From NCBI GenBank assembly GCA_003499925.1, contig DNRQ01000085.1:27740-39272 (forward strand): a stretch of DNA of 11,533 bases, in the 5' to 3' direction. This DNA comes from Geobacter sp. (GTDB taxonomy: Bacteria > Desulfobacterota > Desulfuromonadia > Geobacterales > Geobacteraceae). Positions 1-6,067 of the stretch are shown here, piece after piece. How positions within the stretch are numbered: position 1 is the stretch's first letter; each line of letters starts with the position of its first letter. A program made the translations under genes and the position numbers. The notes beneath the pieces are model-generated. The model was not told where the DNA came from. It ran no database searches and was given only the letters and a program-made list of their open reading frames with translations.

Positions 1-37
1 GAGGGGGTTTTTCAGCGGAAGATCGACGCTAATCGGG

Positions 38-68
38 TAACTTAATGGCAGTGCCCTGCAAGGGAGGG
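38..68 (+). repeat. Dispersed repeat, copy A (left edge)
   Basis: This copy carries 19 of the 20 bases of the core TTAACTTAATGGCAGTGCCC (38-56), followed by a short GC-rich hairpin half (CCCTGCAAGGG). The same core occurs at 9318-9337 and 9447-9469 on the minus strand, at 9632-9653 and 9691-9711 on the plus strand, and at 11509-11531 on the minus strand. It looks like a REP- or MITE-like non-coding element. No transposase is visible in the window. Confidence 0.85.
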
Positions 69-106
69 CCGGGTGGTGATGGGGGGAATCTGGCAGCAAC
101 CCGCCT

Positions 107-148
107 AGAGGGCGTATCTCCGCAAGGATGATGCGCCCTCTTTTGTTT
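107..148 (+). terminator. Rho-independent terminator-like hairpin
   Basis: Bases 107-118 (AGAGGGCGTATC) pair with 130-141 (GATGCGCCCTCT). This gives a 12-bp stem with a single G-T wobble around an 11-base loop. It is followed by TTTGTTT. The stem and T-rich tail fit an intrinsic terminator that ends transcription entering from the left, insulating the polysaccharide genes. It could also be the expression platform of a leader RNA, but I recognise no riboswitch aptamer in front of it. Confidence 0.7.
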
Positions 149-163
149 ACGCGGCAATTTGTC

Positions 164-210
164 TTGACCAAAGTGGCCATTAAGGGGTATGAAACTTTGG
201 GTTTCCAAAG
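164..210 (+). promoter_or_regulatory. Candidate sigma-70 promoter with inverted repeat at the start site
   Basis: TTGACC (164-169) and TATGAA (188-193) are separated by 18 bases, a reasonable sigma-70 pair. Overlapping the expected transcription start is a perfect inverted repeat, CTTTGG-GTTT-CCAAAG (195-210), which could be an operator or the foot of the leader. The promoter sits downstream of the terminator and about 120 bases before the methyltransferase at 314, so it would drive the first genes of the cluster. Read by eye only. Confidence 0.45.
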
Positions 211-313
211 ATTCACGAACAGTTGCACCATGATGCGATTGGAAAACCCCGGCAGAAGGCATCACGCCATCGATAAGCCTTGATTCGCGATTTTAGCAGC
301 GCTGAGGAATGGG

Positions 314-1135
314 ATGAATATCAAGTCGAAGTTCCAGTATGCCCAGCAGTTTTTTCGAAAGACCCATTTGTTGAACTTTGTCGAATACATCGACTATCTT
401 TTCAGTGTAGTAGGATCGTTCAAGAGGAACTCGAGCTTTGTAAAAAGGCATCCCGATTTTACCCTCCCCCCAAGGCATCTGGCATACGATGCCTACTCTG
501 CGCCGGACTGGGAGTTTTATAAGGAAAGCGGCGAAGAGTCCGCGGTTTACCTGAGAGATGTCATGCTGCAGTATTCAGGCAGTGGGCCGGCCGATTCGGT
601 GCTTGAATGGGGGTGTGGCCCCGGGAGGATAATCCGACATCTGCCCGAGTTTTGCGGTGAAACCACTGCTTATTTCGGAACTGACTATAATGGTGAAACC
701 ATAAAGTGGTGCAGCAGTAACATTTCCGGCATCAATTTTTCCGTCAACAACTTGAACCCTCCCTTGTCTTTCGCTTCCGGTAATTTTGATTTCATCTATG
801 CCATATCCGTGTTCACGCACCTGTCAGAGCCCGTCGGTCTCAAGTGGATAGAAGAGTTGCATCGACTGTTAAAGCCGAACGGGGTGCTTCTGATCACCCT
901 GAAGGGAGATAATTATCATGACAGGCTCTTGCCTGATGAGAAAGTGACATATGATTCTGCCGGCATCGTTGTAAGAGGCAACGTTACAGAAGGCAAGAAG
1001 ATGTTCGCAACCTTTCATAACCCCAAATATGTCAGGGAAAAGCTTCTCTCCAAGTTTCAGATATTGAATCATATCACCGAGCATTCGCCATTAAGTGAGC
1101 AGGATACCTGGATAGCTAAAAAAACCGGCTTATGA
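314..1135 (+). CDS. Class I SAM-dependent methyltransferase
   Basis: This 273-residue protein has a Rossmann-fold methyltransferase core after an N-terminal helical stretch of about 90 residues. Motif I is VLEWGCGPGR (96-105), the motif II acidic residue is D124 (GTDYN), motif IV is FDFIYAISVFTHL (158-170), and LKPNGVLLIT (186-195) is the post-motif strand. It should transfer a methyl group from S-adenosylmethionine; the substrate is unknown, and a sugar or glycan is likely from the setting. The start is supported by GAGG (304-307) six bases upstream. Its stop overlaps an ATG of the next reading frame, so the two genes are probably cotranscribed. The DNA is clearly AT-richer than the sugar genes downstream (23 of 60 bases are G or C in 361-420), which suggests separate acquisition. 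No membrane segment is obvious. Confidence 0.88.
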   Translation: MNIKSKFQYAQQFFRKTHLLNFVEYIDYLFSVVGSFKRNSSFVKRHPDFTLPPRHLAYDAYSAPDWEFYKESGEESAVYLRDVMLQYSGSGPADSVLEWGCGPGRIIRHLPEFCGETTAYFGTDYNGETIKWCSSNISGINFSVNNLNPPLSFASGNFDFIYAISVFTHLSEPVGLKWIEELHRLLKPNGVLLITLKGDNYHDRLLPDEKVTYDSAGIVVRGNVTEGKKMFATFHNPKYVREKLLSKFQILNHITEHSPLSEQDTWIAKKTGL

Positions 1136-1154
1136 CTGTGAGAAATAAAATACC

Positions 1155-1160
1155 AGGAGG
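1155..1160 (+). promoter_or_regulatory. Ribosome binding site that sets the lipoprotein start
   Basis: AGGAGG lies 10 bases before ATG 1171. The same frame is open from an ATG at 1132, but that start has no ribosome binding site and would put 13 hydrophilic residues ahead of the signal peptide. The 1171 start is therefore preferred. Confidence 0.75.
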
Positions 1161-1170
1161 AGTTAACAAG

Positions 1171-1641
1171 ATGAGGACATTGAGAAATACCATGTTGACC
1201 GGCATCATCGTTCTAGCAGTGGGGATCTTTACCGGATGTTCGCCAAAGGATGATCTCAGCATCGCAAAAAAAGGGTATTTGGAGTTGGATAAAAAAATCA
1301 CCGTCGGCCAGGCGCTTGACGGCTATAAGTACTTTGGCAAAAAGGAATGGCAGGCTGTGAAAACGCCTCAAGGAGCCAGGTTGGTGATCTTGAAGACCGA
1401 TATGAATCCGCAGTTTATTAAGGAGATAAACGAGGTGTGCGGCAAGGCTGACCCGCAGCAAAAAAAGATAGAGTCGCAAAAATGGTCAATTCAACTGACC
1501 GTAAGCGAAGACGAGAAAGTGCATATATCAGGGACGCAAACGCTGTCGATTTTTGCGGACAAAACCCAGAAGGCCGGCTCGTTGAACGAGCCATTGATGC
1601 TGTCCGTCTATAAGAACGAGCTGGCCGCCGTTTGCAAGTAA
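1171..1641 (+). CDS. Small putative lipoprotein of unknown function
   Basis: With the start at 1171 the protein has 156 residues. It begins with a short basic stretch (MRTLRNT) and a hydrophobic segment (about 8-20), then the lipobox-like FTGC with C23 as the predicted lipidated cysteine. The mature part is lysine-rich and includes a GYLELDKKITVGQALDGYKY stretch (35-54), a possible small conserved domain found in secreted proteins. C90 and C155 could form a disulfide. The phenylalanine at the -3 position of the lipobox is less typical than leucine, so a plain secreted protein is possible. The gene follows the methyltransferase with no terminator between them and shares its lower GC. I cannot assign a function, and a link to polysaccharide export is only positional. 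Confidence 0.72.
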   Translation: MRTLRNTMLTGIIVLAVGIFTGCSPKDDLSIAKKGYLELDKKITVGQALDGYKYFGKKEWQAVKTPQGARLVILKTDMNPQFIKEINEVCGKADPQQKKIESQKWSIQLTVSEDEKVHISGTQTLSIFADKTQKAGSLNEPLMLSVYKNELAAVCK

Positions 1642-1669
1642 ATTCCAGATTTCCTCAACCGAGGCCTGA

Positions 1670-2803
1670 ATGATCCCAGTAAATGAGCCGTTACTCGACG
1701 GCAACGAAAAAAAATACCTGAGCGAGTGCATCGACACCGGCTGGATATCGTCAGAGGGGCCGTTCGTGCAGCGTTTCGAGGAGCAGATGGCCGCGGCCGC
1801 CGGAAGACGCCACGGCATCGCGGTCTGCAACGGCACCGCGGCTCTGGAACTGGCAGTGGCGGCGCTCGGCCTGGAGCCCGGGGATGAGATAGTCATGCCG
1901 GCCTTCACCATCATCTCCTGCGCGGCGGCCATCGTGCGCTGCGGCTTGGTGCCGGTGCTGGTGGACAGCGACCCGGTGACCTGGAACATGGATGTGGAAA
2001 AGCTCAGGGCAAGGGTCGAGGATGAGATCGACAAAAAGAACAACAGGAAACTGAAGGCGATCATGGTGGTGCATATCTACGGCCTCCCCGTCGACATGGA
2101 CCCGGTGCTCGAACTCGCCCGGCGCTACGGGCTGAAGATCATCGAGGACGCCGCAGAGATGCACGGACAGACCTATCGGGGGCTTCCCTGCGGCAGTTTC
2201 GGCGACCTGAGCACGTTCAGTTTTTATCCCAACAAGCACATCACAACCGGCGAAGGGGGCATGGTTGTTACCGATGACGACCGGCTGGCCGAGCGCTGCC
2301 GCTCCCTGCGCAACCTCTGCTTCCAGCCGCAGAAGCGCTTCGTGCACGAGGAACTGGGCTACAACTTCCGCATGACCAACCTGCAGGCAGCTCTCGGGGT
2401 CGCCCAACTGGAGCGGCTGGGTGACTTCGTCGCCCGCAAGCGGCGCATGGGAAGGCGCTACCACGAGCTCCTCTCCGAGGTTGAGCAGTTGGAGTCGTTG
2501 CCCGTCAGCACCCCTTACGCCGATACCATCTACTGGGTCTACGGCATCGTCCTCAAAGACGAGGTGGCATTGGATGCCGAAGCCGCGATGCGCCGGCTCG
2601 GGGAGAAGGGGATCGGCACTCGTCCTTTTTTCTGGCCCATGCACGAGCAGCCGGTTTTCCAGAAGATGGGGCTCTTCTCCGGGGAGCGCTACCCGGTAGC
2701 AGAAAGGCTGGCGCGGCGCGGGTTTTACCTCCCCAGCGGCATGGCATTGACGGACGGGCAGATAGAGGAAGTGGCCGATGAGGTCAAGAGGCTGTTGAGA
2801 TGA
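1670..2803 (+). CDS. DegT/DnrJ/EryC1 sugar aminotransferase, perosamine synthase-like
   Basis: This 377-residue, full-length PLP-dependent aminotransferase belongs to the family that aminates keto-sugar nucleotides. The PLP lysine is K189 in SFYPNKHITTGEGGM, and D160 in IIEDAAE should contact the pyridine nitrogen. NGTAALELA (54-62) is the phosphate-binding region. The opening (IPVNEPLLDGNEKKYL, then IDTGWISSEG) resembles GDP-perosamine synthases, which convert GDP-4-keto-6-deoxymannose to GDP-perosamine using glutamate. The exact sugar cannot be fixed from sequence alone, and other 4-amino sugars are possible. The start has GAGG (1661-1664) five bases upstream. GC is high (42 of 60 bases in 1801-1860), in contrast with the two genes before it. 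A 13-bp tandem repeat begins at its last codons. Confidence 0.9.
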   Translation: MIPVNEPLLDGNEKKYLSECIDTGWISSEGPFVQRFEEQMAAAAGRRHGIAVCNGTAALELAVAALGLEPGDEIVMPAFTIISCAAAIVRCGLVPVLVDSDPVTWNMDVEKLRARVEDEIDKKNNRKLKAIMVVHIYGLPVDMDPVLELARRYGLKIIEDAAEMHGQTYRGLPCGSFGDLSTFSFYPNKHITTGEGGMVVTDDDRLAERCRSLRNLCFQPQKRFVHEELGYNFRMTNLQAALGVAQLERLGDFVARKRRMGRRYHELLSEVEQLESLPVSTPYADTIYWVYGIVLKDEVALDAEAAMRRLGEKGIGTRPFFWPMHEQPVFQKMGLFSGERYPVAERLARRGFYLPSGMALTDGQIEEVADEVKRLLR

Positions 2804-2892
2804 ACCGATGAGATGAAACGATGAGATGAAACGATGAGATGAAACGATGAGATGAAACGATGAGAGATGAGGTGGACCCGATGAGATGAACG
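2795..2892 (+). repeat. 13-bp tandem repeat (ATGAGATGAAACG)
   Basis: Four perfect copies of ATGAGATGAAACG lie at 2808-2820, 2821-2833, 2834-2846 and 2847-2859. They are preceded by a two-mismatch copy at 2795-2807 that includes the final codons and stop of the aminotransferase, and followed by decayed material and a partial copy (2881-2892). The array looks like amplification of the end of the gene by slippage. There are no unique spacers, so it is not a CRISPR array. I see no promoter in the 127-base gap it fills. Confidence 0.9.
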
Positions 2893-2930
2893 CCTCTTTC
2901 TCATCCCTCAACAGCCTCTAGGAGTTTTTA

Positions 2931-3695
2931 ATGGAAGTTTTCGGCGCCTATTCGCGCTACTACAACCTGTTTTATCAGGACAAGGACTACCCAGGCGAGG
3001 CGGAGTATGTCGAAAGCCTGATCGGGAAACATCTCCCCGGTGCCAAAAGCATTCTCGACCTCGGCTGCGGTACCGGAAGACACGACCTACTGCTTGCGCA
3101 GATGGGGTATCAGGTGGCCGGCGTCGACATGTCGGAGGAGATGCTCGCGGTCGCCAACACCCAGCTGGCCGATCTCACCCCTCACCCCTCATCCCTCAAC
3201 TTTCACCATGGCGACATCCGCTCGATCCGTCTGGAGCAGAGCTTCGACGTGGTGGTCTCCCTGTTCCACGTGATGAGCTACCAGACCGGCAATGAAGAGC
3301 TCGCCGCCGCCTTTGCCACGGTAAGGGCGCACCTGAAGCCGGGCGGTATCTGCATCTTCGACTGCTGGTACGGTCCCGCGGTATTGACCGACCGGCCGGT
3401 GGTACGCATCAAGCGTCTGGAGGACGAGGAAATCGCAGTGACCCGCCTGGTTGAACCGGTGATGTACCCGGACCAAAACCTGGTTGAACTCAAGTACCAT
3501 GTTTTCATCCGGGTCAAAGAGAGCGGTGTCGTCGAGGAGATAAAGGAATCACACCTGATGCGCTACCTGTTCCGGCCCGAGCTGGAGCTGCTGCTGCGGG
3601 AGGCGGGGCTGACCCTGATCGACGCCTCGGAATGGATGACCGGACGCAAGCCGGGCTTCGACACCTGGGGTGTCTGCTTCGTGGTGCAGGGATGA
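2931..3695 (+). CDS. Class I SAM-dependent methyltransferase, possibly acting on an amino sugar
   Basis: This 254-residue methyltransferase has motif I ILDLGCGTGR (41-50), motif II acidic D66 (AGVDMS), FDVVVSLFHVMSY (105-117) and LKPGGICIFD (135-144). The N-terminus (YSRYYNLFYQDKDYPGEAEYV, 7-27) recalls sugar N-methyltransferases of the DesVI/TylM1 type. Together with the aminotransferase before it, this suggests N-methylation of the amino sugar, but that is inference; O- or C-methylation is not excluded. AGGAG (2920-2924) lies six bases before the start. The stop overlaps the next start as ATGA, indicating translational coupling to the glycosyltransferase. Residues TPHPSSL (83-89) are encoded by a 7-bp repeat tract and look like a late insertion between the MLAVANTQL helix and the strand leading to FHHGDI. 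Confidence 0.88.
   Translation: MEVFGAYSRYYNLFYQDKDYPGEAEYVESLIGKHLPGAKSILDLGCGTGRHDLLLAQMGYQVAGVDMSEEMLAVANTQLADLTPHPSSLNFHHGDIRSIRLEQSFDVVVSLFHVMSYQTGNEELAAAFATVRAHLKPGGICIFDCWYGPAVLTDRPVVRIKRLEDEEIAVTRLVEPVMYPDQNLVELKYHVFIRVKESGVVEEIKESHLMRYLFRPELELLLREAGLTLIDASEWMTGRKPGFDTWGVCFVVQG
3174..3200 (+). repeat. 7-bp repeat tract inside the methyltransferase gene
   Basis: The tract reads CACCCCT, CACCCCT, CATCCCT, CA in the coding strand and encodes LTPHPSSL. Its last 13 bases (CTCATCCCTCAAC, 3188-3200) occur again exactly in the gap just upstream of the same gene (2900-2912). The two sites probably share an origin by local copying or insertion. Confidence 0.7.
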
Positions 3696-4870
3696 AAAAG
3701 AAGATCGGGCTCCTGCTGGAATCCAGCCCCAGCGCCGGGGGGACCTTTCAGATCAACCAGTTCTATCTGGAGGCCGTCTCAGCGCTCCCCCCGGAGCGTT
3801 TCAGCGTCGTGGTAGGCTACACCTCGGAGCTGTGGCTTGAGCATCTGAAAGGGTATCATCTCGAAAGCGTCGCCGTCCCGATGGGATCCTTGAGTCGCGC
3901 CATCGGCCAGGGGTGGAAACTGCTCGGCCTGCCGATGGCCCTTTGGCGCAAGCTCACCCCCTTGTTCCACCCCATGGGACGGGCGCTGCTGCGGCAGAAC
4001 TGCGATCTCTGGGTCTTCCCCTCGCAAAGCCCGCGCAGCTTCCAGTTCCCCATTCCGACCCTGGTCTGCATCCACGACCTGATGCACCGCTACGAGCCGC
4101 ATTTTCCCGAGGCGATCTCCTGGTGGGAGTACCTGAACCGGGAGCGGAACTTTTCCAACATGTGCCAATGGGGGAAGGGGGTCCTGGTCGACTCGGAGCT
4201 GGGGCGGCATCACGTTGCCGACTCCTACGGCACACCCCTTGAGCGCATCTACTCGCTTCCCTTCATCGCACCAGCATACATGAGCCGGGAAGACTGTCCT
4301 CCCGGCTTCGAGTCGCGCTATCGGCTTCCCCCCAAATTCATCTTCTATCCCGCCCAGTTCTGGGAGCACAAGAACCACAAGCGCCTGATCAGGGCCGTGC
4401 ACAGCCTGAAAAAGGAGCTTCCCGACCTGAAGCTGGTGCTGGCCGGGTCGAAGAAGGGAGCCTTCGACTCCATGATGAAGCTGGTGGGCGAGCTCGGTCT
4501 CAGCGACGACGTCCAGCTGCTGGGGTACGTCCCCGATGAGGACATGCCGGAGCTTTACCGCCGCGCCCGGGCACTGGTGATGCCGACCTTCTACGGCCCG
4601 ACCAACATCCCCCCGCTGGAGGCGTTCGTGGCAGGGTGTCCGGTGGCGATCTCCGGTATCTACGGCATGCCCGAGCAGGCAGGCGATGCGGCGCTCCTCT
4701 TTGATCCCAGGTCGGAGCAGCAGATGGCGGACTGTATCAGGCGCCTTTGGACCGATGACCGGCTCTGCGCGGAACTGGTCGCCAAGGGGAAACGGCGCAT
4801 CGAGAACTGGGGGCAGCAGCAGTTCAATGCAAGGTTTCTGCAGATAATTGATAAGGTATTGGCAGTATGA
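3692..4870 (+). CDS. Glycosyltransferase family 4 (GT-B fold)
   Basis: With the start at 3692 the protein has 392 residues. The C-terminal half is a typical GT4 donor-binding domain: FYPAQFWEHKNHKRLIRAV (218-236), KLVLAGSKKG (247-256), VQLLGYVPDEDMPELYRRA (274-292) and a final acidic patch, PPLEAFVAGCPV (307-318). E310 matches the second glutamate of the family EX7E motif. The first is a glycine here (YGPTNIPPLEA), a variant I believe occurs in one GT4 subgroup. It should transfer a sugar from a nucleotide donor to the growing glycan at the inner face of the membrane. The start overlaps the stop of the methyltransferase (ATGA), so the two are coupled. An in-frame ATG lies 60 bases further upstream but sits deep inside the methyltransferase gene and is less likely. 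Donor and acceptor are unknown. Confidence 0.9.
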   Translation: MKKKIGLLLESSPSAGGTFQINQFYLEAVSALPPERFSVVVGYTSELWLEHLKGYHLESVAVPMGSLSRAIGQGWKLLGLPMALWRKLTPLFHPMGRALLRQNCDLWVFPSQSPRSFQFPIPTLVCIHDLMHRYEPHFPEAISWWEYLNRERNFSNMCQWGKGVLVDSELGRHHVADSYGTPLERIYSLPFIAPAYMSREDCPPGFESRYRLPPKFIFYPAQFWEHKNHKRLIRAVHSLKKELPDLKLVLAGSKKGAFDSMMKLVGELGLSDDVQLLGYVPDEDMPELYRRARALVMPTFYGPTNIPPLEAFVAGCPVAISGIYGMPEQAGDAALLFDPRSEQQMADCIRRLWTDDRLCAELVAKGKRRIENWGQQQFNARFLQIIDKVLAV

Positions 4871-4894
4871 AATATCTGTGATACCTTCAAATGG

Positions 4895-4907
4895 CTAGAC
4901 TGTCTAG
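4895..4907 (+). promoter_or_regulatory. Palindromic operator candidate before the Phd-type antitoxin
   Basis: CTAGAC-T-GTCTAG is a perfect 13-bp palindrome between the end of the glycosyltransferase and the antitoxin ribosome binding site (AGGAGG, 4913-4918). Phd/YefM antitoxins repress their own operons by binding palindromes at this place. A weak promoter, TTGGCA (4859-4864) with TACCTT (4882-4887), lies just upstream and would put the palindrome at the transcription start. Confidence 0.6.
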
Positions 4908-4922
4908 TTTGCAGGAGGCCCC

Positions 4923-5204
4923 ATGAAATCCGATAAGAGAGCCCGTTCTCCTCATGACCGTGAATGGCAGCTGCAGGAGGCCAAGAACCGCTTGAGCCAG
5001 GTGCTGGACTCGGCGCTTCATAATGGTCCCCAGACCATCACCCTCCGCGGCAAACCGGCTGCAGTTGTGGTCTCTTTCGAAGAATTCCGTAAGCTGTCCC
5101 AGCCCAGAACCTCCCTGTCCCAGTTTTTCAAACAATCTCCGCTCAGCAACCTGGAACTCGATTTGGTCCGCAGTGATGATGTGTCCCGTGAGGTGGAGCT
5201 GTGA
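4923..5204 (+). CDS. Phd/YefM-family antitoxin, now without a working toxin
   Basis: This 93-residue protein has the Phd/YefM pattern. WQLQEAKNRLSQVLDSAL (15-32) is the first helix, QTITLRGKPAAVVVSFEEF (37-55) is the DNA-binding and dimerisation sheet, and SLSQFFKQSPLSNLELDLVR (64-83) is the C-terminal segment that normally wraps the toxin. The end, SDDVSREVEL, is where the toxin gene normally begins, overlapping the stop. AGGAGG (4913-4918) precedes the start by four bases. Such antitoxins neutralise a PIN-domain RNase and repress the operon. The gene looks complete and its frame is intact, but the toxin that should follow is reduced to its two ends (5201-5232). It may survive as a free repressor or as an antitoxin against related toxins elsewhere in the genome. 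Confidence 0.9.
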   Translation: MKSDKRARSPHDREWQLQEAKNRLSQVLDSALHNGPQTITLRGKPAAVVVSFEEFRKLSQPRTSLSQFFKQSPLSNLELDLVRSDDVSREVEL

Positions 5205-5232
5205 AGTTTCTCCGGTAGTCAACCCGTGGGGC
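5201..5232 (+). pseudogene. VapC-type PIN toxin remnant, nearly fully deleted
   Basis: GTG 5201 overlaps the antitoxin stop as GTGA, the usual arrangement for such pairs, and opens as VKFL. It then stops after one more codon (R, TAG). VKFL is the way many VapC toxins begin, just before the LDTN motif. Directly after the break, another frame (5215-5232) reads VVNPWG, which matches the closing segment of VapC toxins. The simplest reading is one large internal deletion of roughly 120 codons that removed all catalytic acids and left both ends. The match on each side is short, so this is inference. A frame remains open to 5394 beyond VVNPWG but shows nothing recognisable. Confidence 0.55.
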
Positions 5233-5389
5233 GTTGAAGATACCGTTTCGTTTCATGAGGCTTTCCCCGAGTACCAGGGAAACGAGGCCAGGATGGCCAA
5301 GGATGGAGTTGGAATATGCCGCAAGCGGCATGAAGGCAAGGCCGGTGCATGCATCCAGGGGCCGTGTCCGCCGCCCCTTTTGTCAAGGC
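5233..5389. other. Non-coding stretch after the toxin remnant
   Basis: I see no supported gene here. Open frames exist (for example 5234-5515, 93 codons), but they lack a ribosome binding site and recognisable domains. Part of this stretch (around 5360-5378, CCGCCGC) loosely resembles the sequence before the second promoter copy at 6190-6199. It is probably remnant toxin-antitoxin flank. Confidence 0.4.
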
Positions 5390-5428
5390 ATTAAACCCGT
5401 TGCCTTATTTATGGATTCTGATATTCTG
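5390..5428 (+). promoter_or_regulatory. Promoter module, copy 1 of 2
   Basis: TTGCCT (5400-5405) and TATTCT (5422-5427) are 16 bases apart. The 39-base block matches 6201-6239 at 32 of 39 positions, including an unbroken ATTCTGATATTCTG, itself a repeat of ATTCTG. The second copy sits right before the AbrB/PIN pair. This one lies 112 bases before the VapB-like antitoxin, so it either drives that gene with a long leader or is left over from a lost pair. Confidence 0.5.
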
Positions 5429-5499
5429 AGCGGGAATTGGAGCAGAGGAATCATCCACAAGAGCATCCGCTGGGTCACTCAAGCCAAACCAAGACAGTT

Positions 5500-5516
5500 G
5501 TCAAAGGTTGTTTGAC
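5500..5516 (+). promoter_or_regulatory. Inverted repeat, operator candidate for the second antitoxin
   Basis: GTCAAA-N5-TTTGAC is a perfect inverted repeat 23 bases before the antitoxin start at 5540. A second short palindrome, GACAGTTGTC (5493-5502), overlaps it. The position fits autoregulation by a toxin-antitoxin complex. Confidence 0.45.
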
Positions 5517-5539
5517 GGCCTAAAAAGTCGGAGGCATAA

Positions 5540-5794
5540 ATGCTGAAAAGTTACGAAGCGATCTATCATAACGGACACCTGCATTGGACCGGACAGATAC
5601 CACCTTCAGGGATCGAGAAACGCCGTGTCTTGGTAGTAGTGGATATTGACTCCGAGGCGAAAAAAGACCCTGCAACCATCCGCACTCTGCTGGAACGAAG
5701 CAGAGGATGCGTCAAACCTCTTCGAAAAATTGAAGATATCGACAATGACATCTCGAAGACGCGTGCGGAATGGGACCTGGAATGGGACAAGTAA
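5540..5794 (+). CDS. VapB-like antitoxin, partner of a broken PIN toxin
   Basis: This 84-residue protein opens with MLKSYEAIYHNGHLHW, the start seen in a family of small antitoxin-like proteins encoded before PIN toxins. VLVVVDID (30-37) completes a small beta-rich N-terminal domain. The C-terminal part, SRGCVKPLRKIEDIDNDISK (54-73) followed by AEWDLEWDK, is the acidic, tryptophan-containing tail typical of antitoxins that thread into PIN toxins. CGGAGG (5529-5534) lies five bases before the start. The last 13 bases overlap the toxin start at 5782, so the pair was translationally coupled. The antitoxin frame is intact while the toxin is not. Family assignment is by recognition of the pattern; DNA binding by this family is less well established than for Phd or AbrB. 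Confidence 0.78.
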   Translation: MLKSYEAIYHNGHLHWTGQIPPSGIEKRRVLVVVDIDSEAKKDPATIRTLLERSRGCVKPLRKIEDIDNDISKTRAEWDLEWDK

Positions 5795-6067
5795 CCGAAG
5801 GGCAGGTGCTTGACTCAAATATACTGATCTATCATATCAATGGGCAGTTGTTCAGCACTCCTTGACTCTCTCAACGAAATCCCCTTAGACAACGAAATCA
5901 AAAGTACCGCGATAACGATACGTCGACTGTACAGGCTGAAACTGCCCGACGCGATAATAGCGGCCACGGCCCTCCATCTCGGACTACCGCTTGTCACTCG
6001 AAACTCGAAAGATTTCAAGGATCTTCCCGACCTGAAGTTGCTTAATCCCTTTGAAGGCAATCCTTGA
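5782..6067 (+). pseudogene. PIN-domain (VapC-type) toxin, internal deletion and frameshift
   Basis: The start codon at 5782 opens a frame reading MGQVTEGQVLDSNILIYHIN, which contains the first PIN acid (D in VLDSN) and the strand after it. This frame stops at 5863-5865. A different frame (about 5861-6067) carries the matching C-terminal half: LDSLNEIPLDNEIKSTAITI, then LPDAIIAATALHLGLPLVTR, NSKDF and the closing LLNPF. Together the two pieces make about 90-95 residues, against roughly 135-140 for the family. The missing part is the middle, with the conserved glutamate. An internal deletion of about 40-45 codons that also shifted the frame explains this. The downstream piece could be translated from ATG 5840 as a 75-residue fragment, but it would lack the first acid and should not be an active RNase. 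Confidence 0.85.

Noticed and set aside
91..148. Possible riboswitch in the leader
   Set aside because: The hairpin is clear, but I could not match the upstream bases to any aptamer consensus I know, and the candidate promoter lies downstream of it.
29..265. Minus-strand open frame of 78 codons
   Set aside because: It crosses the repeat, the terminator hairpin and the promoter, with no supporting motif.
2795..2892. Possible CRISPR array
   Set aside because: The 13-base units abut each other with no unique spacers, and there are no cas genes nearby.
1751..2911. Long open frame on the minus strand (386 codons)
   Set aside because: It lies opposite the well-supported aminotransferase and is a by-product of GC-rich codon use; its translation has no recognisable domain and part of it is the tandem repeat.
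3779..4402. Minus-strand open frame of 207 codons
   Set aside because: It is antisense to the family 4 glycosyltransferase, with no ribosome binding site or domain.
5234..5515. Open frame of 93 codons between the first two antitoxins
   Set aside because: It has no ribosome binding site and no domain, and it runs across the promoter module and the operator-like inverted repeat.
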